Origin: Pohlia nutans
Taxonomy: Eukaryota; Streptophyta; Bryopsida; Bryales; Mniaceae
DNA: 64,000 bases
Reading direction: 5' to 3'
NCBI GenBank assembly: GCA_022496805.1
Contig: CM040106.1
Coordinates: forward strand, 9,486,001-9,550,000
Shown: one piece after another, positions 11,478 through 21,915 of the stretch
How the letters are laid out: each line of letters opens with the position of its first letter
Position numbering within the stretch: position 1 is the first letter of the stretch
The notes under the pieces: generated by a model
Told to the model about the DNA's origin: nothing
The model's input: only the letters and a program-made list of their open reading frames with translations
Database searches by the model: none
Position numbers and translations under genes: made by a program

Positions 11478-13050
11478 CATATGTCAAATGCTAAGTTTTT
11501 TTACAAATTTTGGACTCCGGTTTATATTTTGAAGTAGAAAGAAGTTATGTCTTATTCCATGCTTAAGTAACTATAAATTTTAATTTAGGGGATCAACTAG
11601 AAGCTGCAAAAGAGGCATTCCGTTGTAGAGAACGCCTTCAACATTCTTAAGTAAAAATTCAAGGAGTTGCTTGCAAATCACATTTGCATGTGACATTTTT
11701 GCCCGATGTCATGGGCAAAAATGTGCAATTTTGCACAATGTTCTCCTTGATCAATTGCATGAAGAAGTTTAGCAACTTTTCTTGATTTTGTGCACCAAAG
11801 GGTTGGATGGAGAAGTGGTAGATGACACTTCAAGTAGGCCAGATGGAGGGGAAGTAATCAATGAAGCAACAACTTTTGAGAGCGACAAACAAAACTAGCT
11901 GGGCATGTTTTTTACTATGCAACAACATAATCAACGATAGTTAAAGAAGTATGTACTACTTGACCAACACTTACCAATTCTTTTGACATCAAGTATGGTT
12001 GTTGGATTAGTATGAAGGTTTACAATGCAAGGTCTTAAAATTAAAATGTAAGCATTAAAATAAAATCTAAGATATTCAATTTAAGGCCTAAAGGATTCAC
12101 GGCATAGTTTGAGAAGGTATAACTTATTTGGTTAATGCAATGTAGACATGTATATAGGGAATGCAAGGTCTGAATTTTTTTCTGAGATTCCGAAAGTTTA
12201 ATCCAAGCTCTAAAATCATAGTGGAAGGTCTGCAATTTTGGTCTAAAGTTTGAAATTTTAAAACTAGGTCTACAATACTATATTTAAGGTCTAAATTATT
12301 CAATGCAAAGGTAGAAATGTTAAATTTCTTCCAAGGTTTTCATTTTTTGTGCAAAGTAAAGTAAAAAATGAAATTTTCAATTCATGCGCTTGAAGAACCT
12401 AATGCAAGAAGCGTGAGTGTTAAACAGATGCCCAAATTTCAATTTAGGATGTTAGAAACTAAATCCAATGCAAAGAAATTAAAATATAGATTAATATACG
12501 TTTGAATGTAACACATTTCAATTAAAAACAGCCGCAATAATGCATGTCAAATTGTGAATGCAAGAATTATAACTGAAAAACCGATGCATTAAGTTTGGAA
12601 TTAAAATATAAATGGACAACTTAATGCAAGACGTTTGAATGTAATATTCATGTGAAACCAATGCAATCCTTCAAAATTGAAAATGATTTCAAGTTATAGT
12701 GTTATTTGTTTTAACTTCTTCTTTATGTGGAATTCAAAGCAATCTAATACAAGGTTCACAACATAAGTGCAAATTTGAAACTATTAATAACACAAGGTCT
12801 CAAATTCTTCAAACATGGGACATAAGTGCTACATTTTCCAAAAAGGAATTTATAGTGAAACCGGTGCAAGAAGTTTGAATGTAAGAATTTTTTAAATGTT
12901 CTTTTTTCTTTCAATGATCTTCTCTTATATTCTATGAACTTTAAGTACACAATGAAACACATGCCACGCTCACTCCTCTACATGTAGGACGAACTAATTT
13001 GGTGTGGAACGGAGGCCTTTGAAGAACATGTAGTCATGTGGTAGAGTACT
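8721..13050. other. AT-rich spacer, no supported gene
   Basis: The stretch is strongly AT-rich with only short, unremarkable ORFs. It contains a pair of inverted GGGGAAGTCACT motifs (10103-10128, doubled, against AGTGACTTCCCC near 10374-10385) that may bound a roughly 280-bp miniature element. It also holds an AT/ATAC microsatellite at 11.41-11.48 kb and a run of loosely repeated AAGGTCTAAA motifs at about 12.0-12.35 kb. Confidence 0.6.
11409..11482. repeat. (AT)n/(ATAC) microsatellite
   Basis: Alternating AT runs are interrupted by ATAC at regular intervals over about 70 bp. The long ORF that crosses it owes its length to this repeat. Confidence 0.95.
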
Positions 13051-13527
13051 TTAGGTTGACAACACATGTGATGGTATAGAGGGGGCAACAATAGAAGTAC
13101 CGGTGGACGGCATTGTAGTTGCATCGTTTGATTGGGTCGGGGGAATAATAGAACAAGGTATCAGTGGAGTAGCACTTGCATGGGCCGACGGTCTAGTACC
13201 GTCAAAGTTGCTTGATGGAAAGTTGTAGTCTCTTGGTGCTGCTTGTAGCATAGTTAGGGAAGCTTGGCCGCTGGTCATGCACAAACCTTAGCTTTATACA
13301 TTTGAAAGAGTTGCACGGTAGCTCACCATTTCACGTTGCTTAAGAATTGCAAGACAAACATTGTTAGTGGCAATGGCCGCATTCTCATACATTTGTCGAT
13401 CTTTCTCTATTGAGTACTAGGCTATTTGCTCGATGAAGAATTTGAGTTAGCCTTCACTCTTGGAACACTCTAGCTCTCGGCTAGCTTCAACTATGTCATG
13501 CATTTGTTGTGCCACTACTGCGCCCAT
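13051..13527 (-). pseudogene. broken transposon-type ORF
   Basis: From the ATG at 13527 one frame stays readable to 13051 apart from four stops (TAA or TAG). It reads as a helical, Glu/Lys/Gln-rich stretch (VVAQQMHDIVEASRELE, EKDRQMYENAAIATNNVC, LAILKQREM) followed by a Ser/Pro-rich tail. This layout resembles the C-terminal part of trihelix/Myb-like accessory proteins of PIF/Harbinger transposons, but no diagnostic motif proves it. The same frame holds on both sides of the stops, which argues for a decayed gene rather than chance. Confidence 0.4.
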
Positions 13528-13760
13528 TGTCTTCTGGATCTCTATATGTCCAGACATATTTTTGCGCTAGATACTGGTGTTCTCAGGCGCCGTTTCAATG
13601 CAAATTACAATGTCTCAAACAAACTGATTATCTATGGGATAATTCATCGGGCCATGCCATTGTAGGGTGGGAATTGGGAGTGCCAACAAACTCGGCAAAT
13701 TTTTTTTACAGCTTCCACGACCTAAAAGCTGTCACAGATCCCATAGTATTCTGAGGCCCT

Positions 13761-14032
13761 CATCAGGAATTTAGGACCTCATTGATTTTTAATGATTTCT
13801 GTGCAACATCCGATATTTTATGGATTTGTACATTTGTTGCACTGATTTTGCATGGATTTCGCGCTAATTCTACACTGAATCCGCATGACTTCTATATTTA
13901 CTTTTTTGTAATCTAACAAAGTGCAAAATTAGTGAAAAATTTGTATAGGCGTGCGAAAAATATACGGACCCATGAAATATCGGATGTCGCACGGAAATCG
14001 ATTAAAATCCATGGGGTCCTAATTTCTTGATG
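13761..14032. mobile_element. fold-back miniature element (MITE-like)
   Basis: Two arms of about 110 bp face each other. The left arm runs CATCAGGAATTTAGGACC ... CAACATCCGATATTTTATGG. The reverse complement of the right arm runs CATCAAGAAATTAGGACC ... CGACATCCGATATTTCATGG. The ORF at 13913-14212 on the minus strand is an accident of this element. No transposase is present, so it would be non-autonomous. No clear target-site duplication was identified. Confidence 0.65.
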
Positions 14033-14779
14033 CTCTAGCAACGTTTTCCTACAATCGGTGTTATCCATGTGCCATGCAAGACGATATGTAGATTTGGTAA
14101 TTGTTAAGACACTATGGTGTAATTGCACACACTGAAAGTTCATGAAATTTACCACAAAGAGCTTGTTTCCATAGGCTTGTACAAACAAGCTGCTTGTAGC
14201 CATAGCAGACAAGGAACCCCTTTTCCACTCTTTAGCCTGATATAGAGCTATTTTTAGCCCCTAAATGATAGAGGTGTATGGACAAAACCTATAAAATGTG
14301 ACTTCTGCAACTTTGATGAAGTTTGGTTTAAAAGAGAAAATGAAAAGAATGATGTATAGTAATTATTTGTACCGTCAAACTTTCAAGAAATGTTTTAGAC
14401 ACCCAATCAATGAATTTAAAAGCATTTACCATTTAATATTCACCAAAATTACAATTTTTATGTTTAGAATTTGAAGTTTGGTGTGATTGGTTAAATCTAA
14501 TCATTTTATTTCAAATTTCTAAAAAGCAGAAATTTCAAATGAGAGAACATCATTTCTTTTTCGAAACGGAAAGTTTTATAACACTAGAGAAATGCTCAAT
14601 ATTGCAAATGAAATGCATCAAATAACACTGAAACATGATCTTTACCCCCAATTTCGACAGAAAAACAATATTCAATAATTGTCATTTCCTGACTTGAACA
14701 TGAGCAGTCACTGCTATTTGGACTGCAATTAGAAAATGGTCAATCGGTCACTTAGGATTTAGACAAACATTTGCTACTG

Positions 14780-16344
14780 ACGATCATGTACGAGCCGTGT
14801 GCCTCCCAGTTTGCCACGGCTTCCAGCTTGGTTGTACGAGCCAATGCAAACAGGCTCTAAACCGGCTCTAAAACCGCGGCCAAAGGCTAGGTGCGAACAT
14901 ACCTGTGGCTAGGGTTTCCCTCGAAAAATATCTCCCCTTCATGTCAGTCGCTCTTGTAAGATAGTAGTGGGCTGTTCAATCCTCTTGATGTTTGCTGTGA
15001 TGGTTTTGGCGTGGGATTGTTGGAGCTAGCAGAGGCGCCTGTGAATAGACCATTTGGATTTTGATGGAAGTCTTTCATCTCAGGTTTGTTGGTTAAAAAA
15101 TCCGATTCCCGGGTGTCTGATTTAGATGTGTCGTTGGTAGGATTAGCCTATGAACTGTTTTAGGGAACAGATGGGAGGAGATGTTTCGATTGGTTTTGTG
15201 AAGTATTTTCTATTACTTTTTAATGTGAGAGCCATGGTCTCGTCTTGGAAGGAAGATCTGTGTAGGGCGTGTGATTGCATATTGATATTACGAAGAGGTC
15301 GAGAAGGTTGAAAAGTGGATGATAGTCATACAGGGTTTTGCTAGGGTGTAGTATCATTCTAAAGTGGCATGCTCATTCTGAATCTTGCAGTATGAATTGC
15401 TTGATTAATTGACAAGGGCACTTGCTTGGGAGTTCTTGAAGGTCATTTTTGCATAACAATCCTTGTTGGTGATCTTTCTGTCGTCGCACACTAGACGATA
15501 TATCGTTCTATTATCTTTACACTGAATTATCGTTGAACTGCTGTTAGGTTGTCTTGAAGAGCCAAATGATTCTGAATTCGGCACCACTTCTGCTTAAATT
15601 TTACGAGTTTTACATCACTCACGTTTGTTACACGAGATACATGTAGTACGTAGTGGTTAGAGGAGCTCTTAGTAGAAGAGTTCCGAGTAGGAGGTGCTTC
15701 AAATTTATGTAATCCCACGAGGCATAGAATTTAACTGTTTGTTGAAGATACTAGCAGACTCGTTTTCCCCTCTGTTTTCTATGAGGTTGGAAATAGATGG
15801 TAGGACGTGTGCATGAAAGCGGTTATTGATTAGTCAGTATCTGTTCGTACGATTATATGGTATTGGTACAGAATGTCACTTTGGTCCTCTAATGCTGTCT
15901 GTATGGAGAAAGTAGGCCATGGGGTATGTTGCAGGAAAGTATTCAGTTAGGTGATCCAATAAATTATGTTTTGAAACGGTTTTTAATGTACGCCTCTCGA
16001 CTTCTTCATTTGTGCTTTCTAGCGGGCCTTTCTGCCGTATCATCTTCGGTGAAGTAGCGCAGTCTTGAGACGAATAGGGTTCATGCATGGTAGCACCATA
16101 TTTATTCTACATTTTTCTTGCATAAAATTATATGTACGTATTTGCTTATATCTTCACGAATTGTTCGAGCTTGGTTACTTAAAAGAGGAAGTGCATATAC
16201 GGTCTTGTTTATGTTCGTTAAAATTGACTTCATGTCTTAGTCTTAATGGAGTGTTAATTTTTGTGCAGGAAATAAATTGTCTGTCCACAACAGTGAACTC
16301 ATTACACATCCAAGAGGAATTTCGACTTTCTCAGTGGCGCTGAG
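14780..16344 (+). other. probable 5' UTR and leader intron of the 16.3-18.2 kb gene
   Basis: GCTAGGGTTTCCCTCG near 14911 is the kind of sequence often found in plant 5' UTRs. TTCATCTCAG before GTTTGTTGG near 15083 could be a donor, and TTTTTGTGCAG near 16269 is a good acceptor just before the short coding exon. No coding signal is visible between. The start of transcription is not determined. Confidence 0.3.
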
Positions 16345-18236
16345 ATGGGTCGGTGTGATGCCGACACTGCAGGTCTAAGTAGGGTTTATGGAATTTTTGG
16401 AAGAGGAACTAGAAGGCCGCAATGTCTAGCTCCAGCCGGGTGAAATTCCTGTTTATGAAACTATTATGCAGATTATGCGGTTTTAAAAATGCTTCAACGG
16501 CTTAAAGAATCAGATGGGAAAGGGAGTGTAGATATAGGGAGCTTCAACGGCTAGATAGTGGAAGGGATTGCACTGACAAGTGATATGGAAAACGTGTTTA
16601 GCGGTGCTAGATTGAGGTGCAAGAGCTTGGGGTTGTGACAGCAGCAATAATGGAGTTGGAGCGGCATTACCTTGGAGCATTGGATGGTGTGAAGAGGCAA
16701 GGACAAGGTGTTTTGGAATGTCTTACAGCAACTGCTCAAGGCCTGGGAGGCATCCTTCAAAATCATATACCTCAGCATATTCCCCCTCTTCCTACACTCC
16801 CTTTTCCATCCGATTTGTCTTTCTTGATTCCTGTACCCTCCCCTCAGATACAGCTTTCGTCTTTGCCAAGTCAATGGCCATGGTCCTCTTCAATCGACAA
16901 TCTCACACACCTGGCAGGCTCTGGATTTGGTTCAGATATGAAACTTGCACATTCATTGAACATCGGCACTGGGTTCCCCGAATCGTTAGCAATGCAACAT
17001 TTGGGTCAAGATGTGAGCACTCATGTTGGACAAGCTGGAGCAATCATAGGAGCCTATTTGTCTGATCTGGCGGGAAGTTTAATGCAACGATTTCCTGGTC
17101 CTACTGAGAAGGTTGATGAATCTTCATTGCATCCCTTTGAGGCGTCTTCATTGATGTCCTCTTTAAATTTACATACTGGTTCTACACATGCGTTTTCTGA
17201 GGGCAAGCATTTGGATGTTCGCTCACGGACTGAGAAAGGTTTTAGCGCAAGATCTATTTGCAGGAGAGAAGGCGGCAGTCATTATGATGATTCGTTGGCA
17301 TTTCAGAAAGATCAGGACATGGAAGATGTTGCTGACAAGGAAGCAATATCGAAACTTGCTCAGAATGCAGGTCCTACCAGCAGTCGTAGCAGTGCGTTTG
17401 TGAGCACAGCCTTCTCAAGCCGTACTCAAGACATTGAAACTTCTGTTATTGCCCGTGGTGATCTGTGGCGGGTGGAAGCTACACAGGGTGGAACATCTAC
17501 ACCGCTTTTTCTTTTGCAATTAGGACCAATTCTATTCGTCCGAGCCTCGACTCTTTTATTACCTATCCACCTATCCAAACGACATTGCTTGTGGTATGGC
17601 TTTGATCGAAAAGAGGGGCTACACTCTCTTTGTCCAGCAGTGTGGTCAAAGCATCAGCGATGGTTAGCCATGGCTATGCTCTCTCTCAACCCTATTTCCT
17701 GCTCCTTTTTAGATCTGCAGTTTCCAAATGGTCAGATGACCTATGTGGCTGGGGATGGCCTAGCCGGGAGCGCTTTTACCACAGCAATAGGTGGGCTTCT
17801 ACAGGTGCAAGGTCGGTTTCCCGGAGATACCAAGATTAGTTATTCCTACAAGAGCAAATGGGGGACACGATTCACTCCAGTGGTACTACTACCTGAAAGA
17901 GCAGCTTCATTTGAGATGGTACAGCCATTGGCATGGGAGGCCCTTGGTGTCCTAGTTCAGCCAACTCTAGAACTTAGTGTAACGCCCACTATTGGTGGCA
18001 GGCACCCAGGCATGAGGGTGGAAGTAATTCACTCGCCATTGGAGAAGTTCAGTTGGGGATGTGGCTGTGTAGAGTCATTAGATTCAAAAGCCTTCGCTTC
18101 TGTTTCAGTGGGTCGGTCCGAACGAAATGGAGAACAAGTTGGCAGTTGCGGCCTGACAATGCAAGTGGAGTTCCCTTTACGTAATTTCAGGCGTCTGTCT
18201 TACACTGTTCAGCTTAACAGTGTTTTAGAGATCTAA
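16345..18236 (+). CDS. conserved plant-type protein of unknown function, beta-rich C-terminus
   Basis: A single large frame runs from 16617 to TAA at 18236. The track start is a GTG; the first ATG of the frame is at 16650 (MELERHYLGALDGVK). An attractive alternative start is the ATG at 16345: an exon 16345-16372 (MGRCDADTA) could splice from GCAG/GTCTAAG to ACAGCAG/CAATAATGG at 16645 and keep the frame. The N-terminal half is Pro/Ser-rich and variable. The last 230 residues, about, alternate hydrophobic and polar residues with many Gly and aromatics (LQFPNGQMTYVAGDGLAGSA, KWGTRFTPVVLL, VTPTIGGRHPG, GCGCVESLDSKAFASVSVGR) and end in VQLNSVLEI. That is compatible with a membrane beta-barrel such as chloroplast outer-envelope proteins, but this is inference only. 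I recognise the C-terminal pattern as plant-type but cannot name the family. The frame has no stops, unlike its neighbours, so it is probably a working host gene. Confidence 0.75.
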
Positions 18237-18460
18237 GTTGGTTGGCATTTTCAAAGTTTTTTTAGTGTTATAGGAACGTCTTGTTAGGTTGTTATTTTCC
18301 TATTTCAAGTTAGGTTGTTGTCGAGGAGGGAGACGACACATTATGTACATAGAATATCTTGGCATACAAGCTTGTGGTATACTCTACTTACAGTATCAGT
18401 ACTTTTACATTATGTGAGGTGATTTGCTTTGACAAGATTGTTGTAACCAGTGATCCGTGG
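18237..18460 (+). other. likely 3' UTR of the preceding gene
   Basis: T-rich, non-coding sequence follows the stop directly (TTTTTTTAGTG, then TTGTAACC near 18442). No strict AATAAA is seen, which is common in plants. The cleavage site is not determined. Confidence 0.35.
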
Positions 18461-18552
18461 GCATTGTCAAAGGATCCTTGACTGCAGAATTTGAGATACC
18501 TGTGGTTAGGGTCGGATAAGGGTTAGAGCTCATATTTAACACTTGAATATAT

Positions 18553-18610
18553 TAGGGGTTGTCACACATCTCAGAAGGTTGAGAATGGATAGGATGTGTG
18601 ACAACCCCTA
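18553..18610. repeat. 18-bp perfect inverted repeat (hairpin)
   Basis: TAGGGGTTGTCACACATC at 18553-18570 is followed by a 22-nt loop and then its exact reverse complement at 18593-18610. The structure lies about 320 bp after the stop of the gene at 16.3-18.2 kb. Confidence 0.85.
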
Positions 18611-18698
18611 TCCTAAAAACAAATGATCAATGTCTGTTCATCACTGGTCAAAACTATGTTTTTGTTATATCCATGCCCTATTTTGGAGTCTTGTAGTT

Positions 18699-18752
18699 TG
18701 ACAACAAGGTTAACGTTGACAACAAGGTTAACGTTGACAACAAGGTTAACGC
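18699..18752. repeat. three tandem copies of an 18-bp unit
   Basis: TGACAACAAGGTTAACGT occurs three times head to tail; the last base of the third copy differs. Confidence 0.9.
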
Positions 18753-19470
18753 GCTGGAGCAATTAATGAAGATATGTAGAATTTGAAGGACCAGGGTTTT
18801 TTGGAGTTGACATGTGCAGGAACAGGGTTTTTCTAGAATTTTGAAATCCAATAGGAGGCATTAAAATGATCAAAATTCGAAATTGTGAAGTGCCTCAACC
18901 TTTTAACGCACCAGCGTCGACTATGTGGAATACGCACAGATTGAAACTGCTAGATTGTCATGCTAGATTGTCATCCAAATTGGACAATTTTCATCTACAA
19001 TTTTTTTTCTCGGTTCTTGAGCAAGTTGACTATCCTTTGTACGGTTTGGATCTTCAAAATAGGTTATAATGATTTTGAGAAAAGCAACAAAATTGATTTA
19101 TGTCAAATTTCAGTCCTAATTCAAAAAGTGAGACCTTAAATATAATTTTCCAAAATAAGTAAACTGATATTTAACTAATTATGGACTATGGTGCTAATTA
19201 TGGACAAATTCATACAATTTATTACGGTGAAATATTTCCAAAATTTGTAGATAATGTCCAAAATGAGGTAGCAAAAATTGGAAAAAGTTGAATACGAAGA
19301 AATTTAAACAAATTATGAACATTTTCATAGAATAGTATCAGTGGCCCGCCAACACACTCTCCACAGAAACCAACTGAAGCCTATTAAAAAAATTAATGTA
19401 GTGAAAACTAAAGCCAACAAGTCAAAGAAAAGTGTCGGTGGGCCTACAACACTATTATTTCTAAACTAAC

Positions 19471-19505
19471 CTATACCCTAAACCCTAAATACTAAACCCT
19501 AAACA
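19471..19505. repeat. interstitial telomere-like CCCTAAA repeats
   Basis: ACCCTAAACCCTAAA, then TACTAAACCCTAAAC, is the plant telomere heptamer in a short degenerate run. It lies just before the palindrome-rich region. Confidence 0.65.
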
Positions 19506-20053
19506 TCTGGCAGAGATCACCCCAAGAAAATCCAATTCAGGGAACAGATGAGTGCAAACACATGCCATATATACCAATCATACAATTAAAGCTCATATGG
19601 AAAATGAAATTCTCTCGCATATTGAATTGATGTCTGTACAAGTCCATGAGCAACACAGCTCAATTCGAATAAGACATACAAGATAGTCTCCTAAGACCAA
19701 ATTGAAAGACTGTCAAAAAGGTATCGGTCGGCAGCCGATACACAGTTGGATTCAACATCCAACTAGACGCCGATATATAACCTGCAGGCTAGGGGTATCG
19801 GTTGGCAGCCGACATCGGTAGTATTAAACATTTCTACATGCTCCTGACCAGTGAGCTAATGCCATCAAGTTGGCCAATCAAACACATACACTACTTCATA
19901 ACTTCACAATTCTAAAACCTTGGTGCCTCAAAATTCGCAATACCGCTATGAACAGGGCAAAACTAAAACATGTGCTAACCAATGTCCCGCCGCTACTTTC
20001 TCAAAACCCGCCGCCAAACGAAATTTCCGGGAGGTGCTGCCAATGTGAAAACT

Positions 20054-20540
20054 AGGATTGGCAGTTGCTCCCCACCGATGCGGTATCCGAAACTTCAACC
20101 ACATCGTTCTGCGCCGTGACGTAGAGAGATGTATCCAATGATATCTCAATGACTTCGTTGCTTGCGCTTTTAGTCGATGCAGTGAAAGAACTATCGTAAA
20201 AATTAAGGAGCACGCACCCGCAATCCTAGTATATCACCGCCATGTCGCGAAGTATATGTGTGGATGGACGATTCACAAGGTTTGCCACAACATCCCACGC
20301 AATGCTTGAATGAGCCTCCAGACGTGCCATCTCTAGAGTATAGTAGTAGTTCCAATGCCAGTACTTGCCACTAACAAGCCCTTGCAAGAGTGGATGAGGA
20401 GGAAGAGTTCTGTAGACACAAGCATCATAATTGTAGACAAACCACAGGTATCCAGGCAATGCGCCCAGAGTCCCTGGATGAGGAGGGAGAGGTAGCTCTG
20501 CTTGGGCAAGGAGTCTAGAGTCCGTGGAAAAGGCTTTGCA
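20054..20540 (-). pseudogene. broken ORF of unknown family in the palindrome-rich region
   Basis: One frame reads from about 20540 down to TAG at 20054, with a single in-frame TAG near 20229. The readable part includes LPGYLWFVYNYDACVYR, SGKYWHWNYYYTLEMARLEA and HSSIAWDVVANLVNRPSTH, then an acidic tail (ASNEVIEISLDTSLYVTAQN). The composition looks like a real protein and the frame continues past the stop. I do not recognise the family. It lies downstream of the DUF7869-type gene on the same strand and may be its C-terminal exon or a separate element gene. Confidence 0.45.
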
Positions 20541-20780
20541 GAAGATTCACAGATATGGAGAAGGCCACGTGATGATCAAGAAAAACAAGGGAGGTGAATG
20601 AGAGAGGGAAAGCAGTAATTGGTGAAAAAGAAGAAGCTCACAAATCCAAATATGGAAATGTTGGATGAGGAGGCTGCGGGAAATATATTGCACTCTTATG
20701 TCAGCCGCCATTCTACACAAAGTACGTAGAGTAGCCAAGAGCGCTATGTACCTTGCCCTCTCAATTGAATGCATTCACTA

Positions 20781-21110
20781 TGATGGGTATTCATTGTCCC
20801 TGACTGTATTCAATTCCAAATCTAAACTCTAAAAGTCATCATAGACAAATAATATATATCAAATCTCACTACTAGACTTCCATATATTACATAAAATAAA
20901 AAAAGAAATAATTCATCTTTGATTTTGGTAAGATTGGCTAAAAACACAAGGCTAATATTGATGGGTATTCATCGTCGTTGATTGTGTTCAATTACAAATC
21001 AAATTTTGGATTTTGGAATGACTTATCAAATCCTCAAATTCATCACATACAACCATATGTATAATATCTCATTAACAAACTTCCATAATTCTTATGTAGC
21101 TTCGTATGAA
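20781..21110. repeat. direct repeat, period 178 bp
   Basis: TGATGGGTATTCATTGTCC at 20781 and TGATGGGTATTCATCGTCG at 20959 start two diverged copies. Downstream matches (AATCTCACTACTAGACTTCC against ATATCTCATTAACAAACTTC) keep the same spacing. Confidence 0.65.
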
Positions 21111-21470
21111 TTGAGATTTGGAAAAATTGTAAACCCAATATAACCGCATTCTCTATCCAACTGTAGAACTTCTCACTTATAAGTGATAAAAACTTAGTTC
21201 AACACAAAATATAATTGTATATTATGATGTACTTCATGTGAATATTCAAAACATTTCTCTCAGAATTCATTTACAAATAATCAAAATGCATTTGTAAATT
21301 CCAACCAGAGATTATACTTGACAACATTCACATATTACAAACATCAAACATTTCATATGAAATGCAGATTAAATTTTTTTACGTTAGTAGCAAGGCAATC
21401 TGCGGACAGAGGTAGGTTACCATTATGAAGATGCTAGGAGCAGTGGGATGACATAAAACCAGCTACGATA

Positions 21471-21915
21471 TGAGGCAAGAGGTATCGGCCGGTGGCCGAC
21501 ACATGGCAGCTTACTCCTCTGTACTATCGTCAACGTCTTCATCCAATACGACGCCACCAAACTCCATGATAGCCACAGTAGTTGCGACAGATGCGTCAAG
21601 GATAACGGGAGTAACTGGATTTGCATGCAAAGGCATCTTGTGAGAGGAAATACCAATACTTACGTGAACTACTTGAGGAAGACATATGGCGTGAGGCAAG
21701 AGGTATCGGCCGGCGGCCGACACCTGGTAATCTAATCCTCTGCGTCATCGTCAACGTCTCGACCCATTATAACGCCAACAGCCTCCAAGTTAGCTAGAGC
21801 AGCTGCGACAGAGGCTTCAAGGATAAGGTAAGTAGTTAGAGGCTCCTTCTTTGCATGCGAAGGCATCGTGTGAGAGAACATGACAATACTAACGTGAACA
21901 ACTTGAGGAAGACAA
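21471..21915. repeat. tandem duplication of 221 bp that includes the palindrome
   Basis: Copy A begins TGAGGCAAGAGGTATCGGCC at 21471 and copy B begins TGAGGCAAGAGGTATCGGCC at 21692. Both continue with matching sequence to GAAGACA. On the minus strand both copies encode LPQVVHVSI, then an acidic C-terminus (DEDVDDSTEE and GRDVDDDAED), each ending in a stop. Sequence divergence shows the duplication is not recent. Confidence 0.8.
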
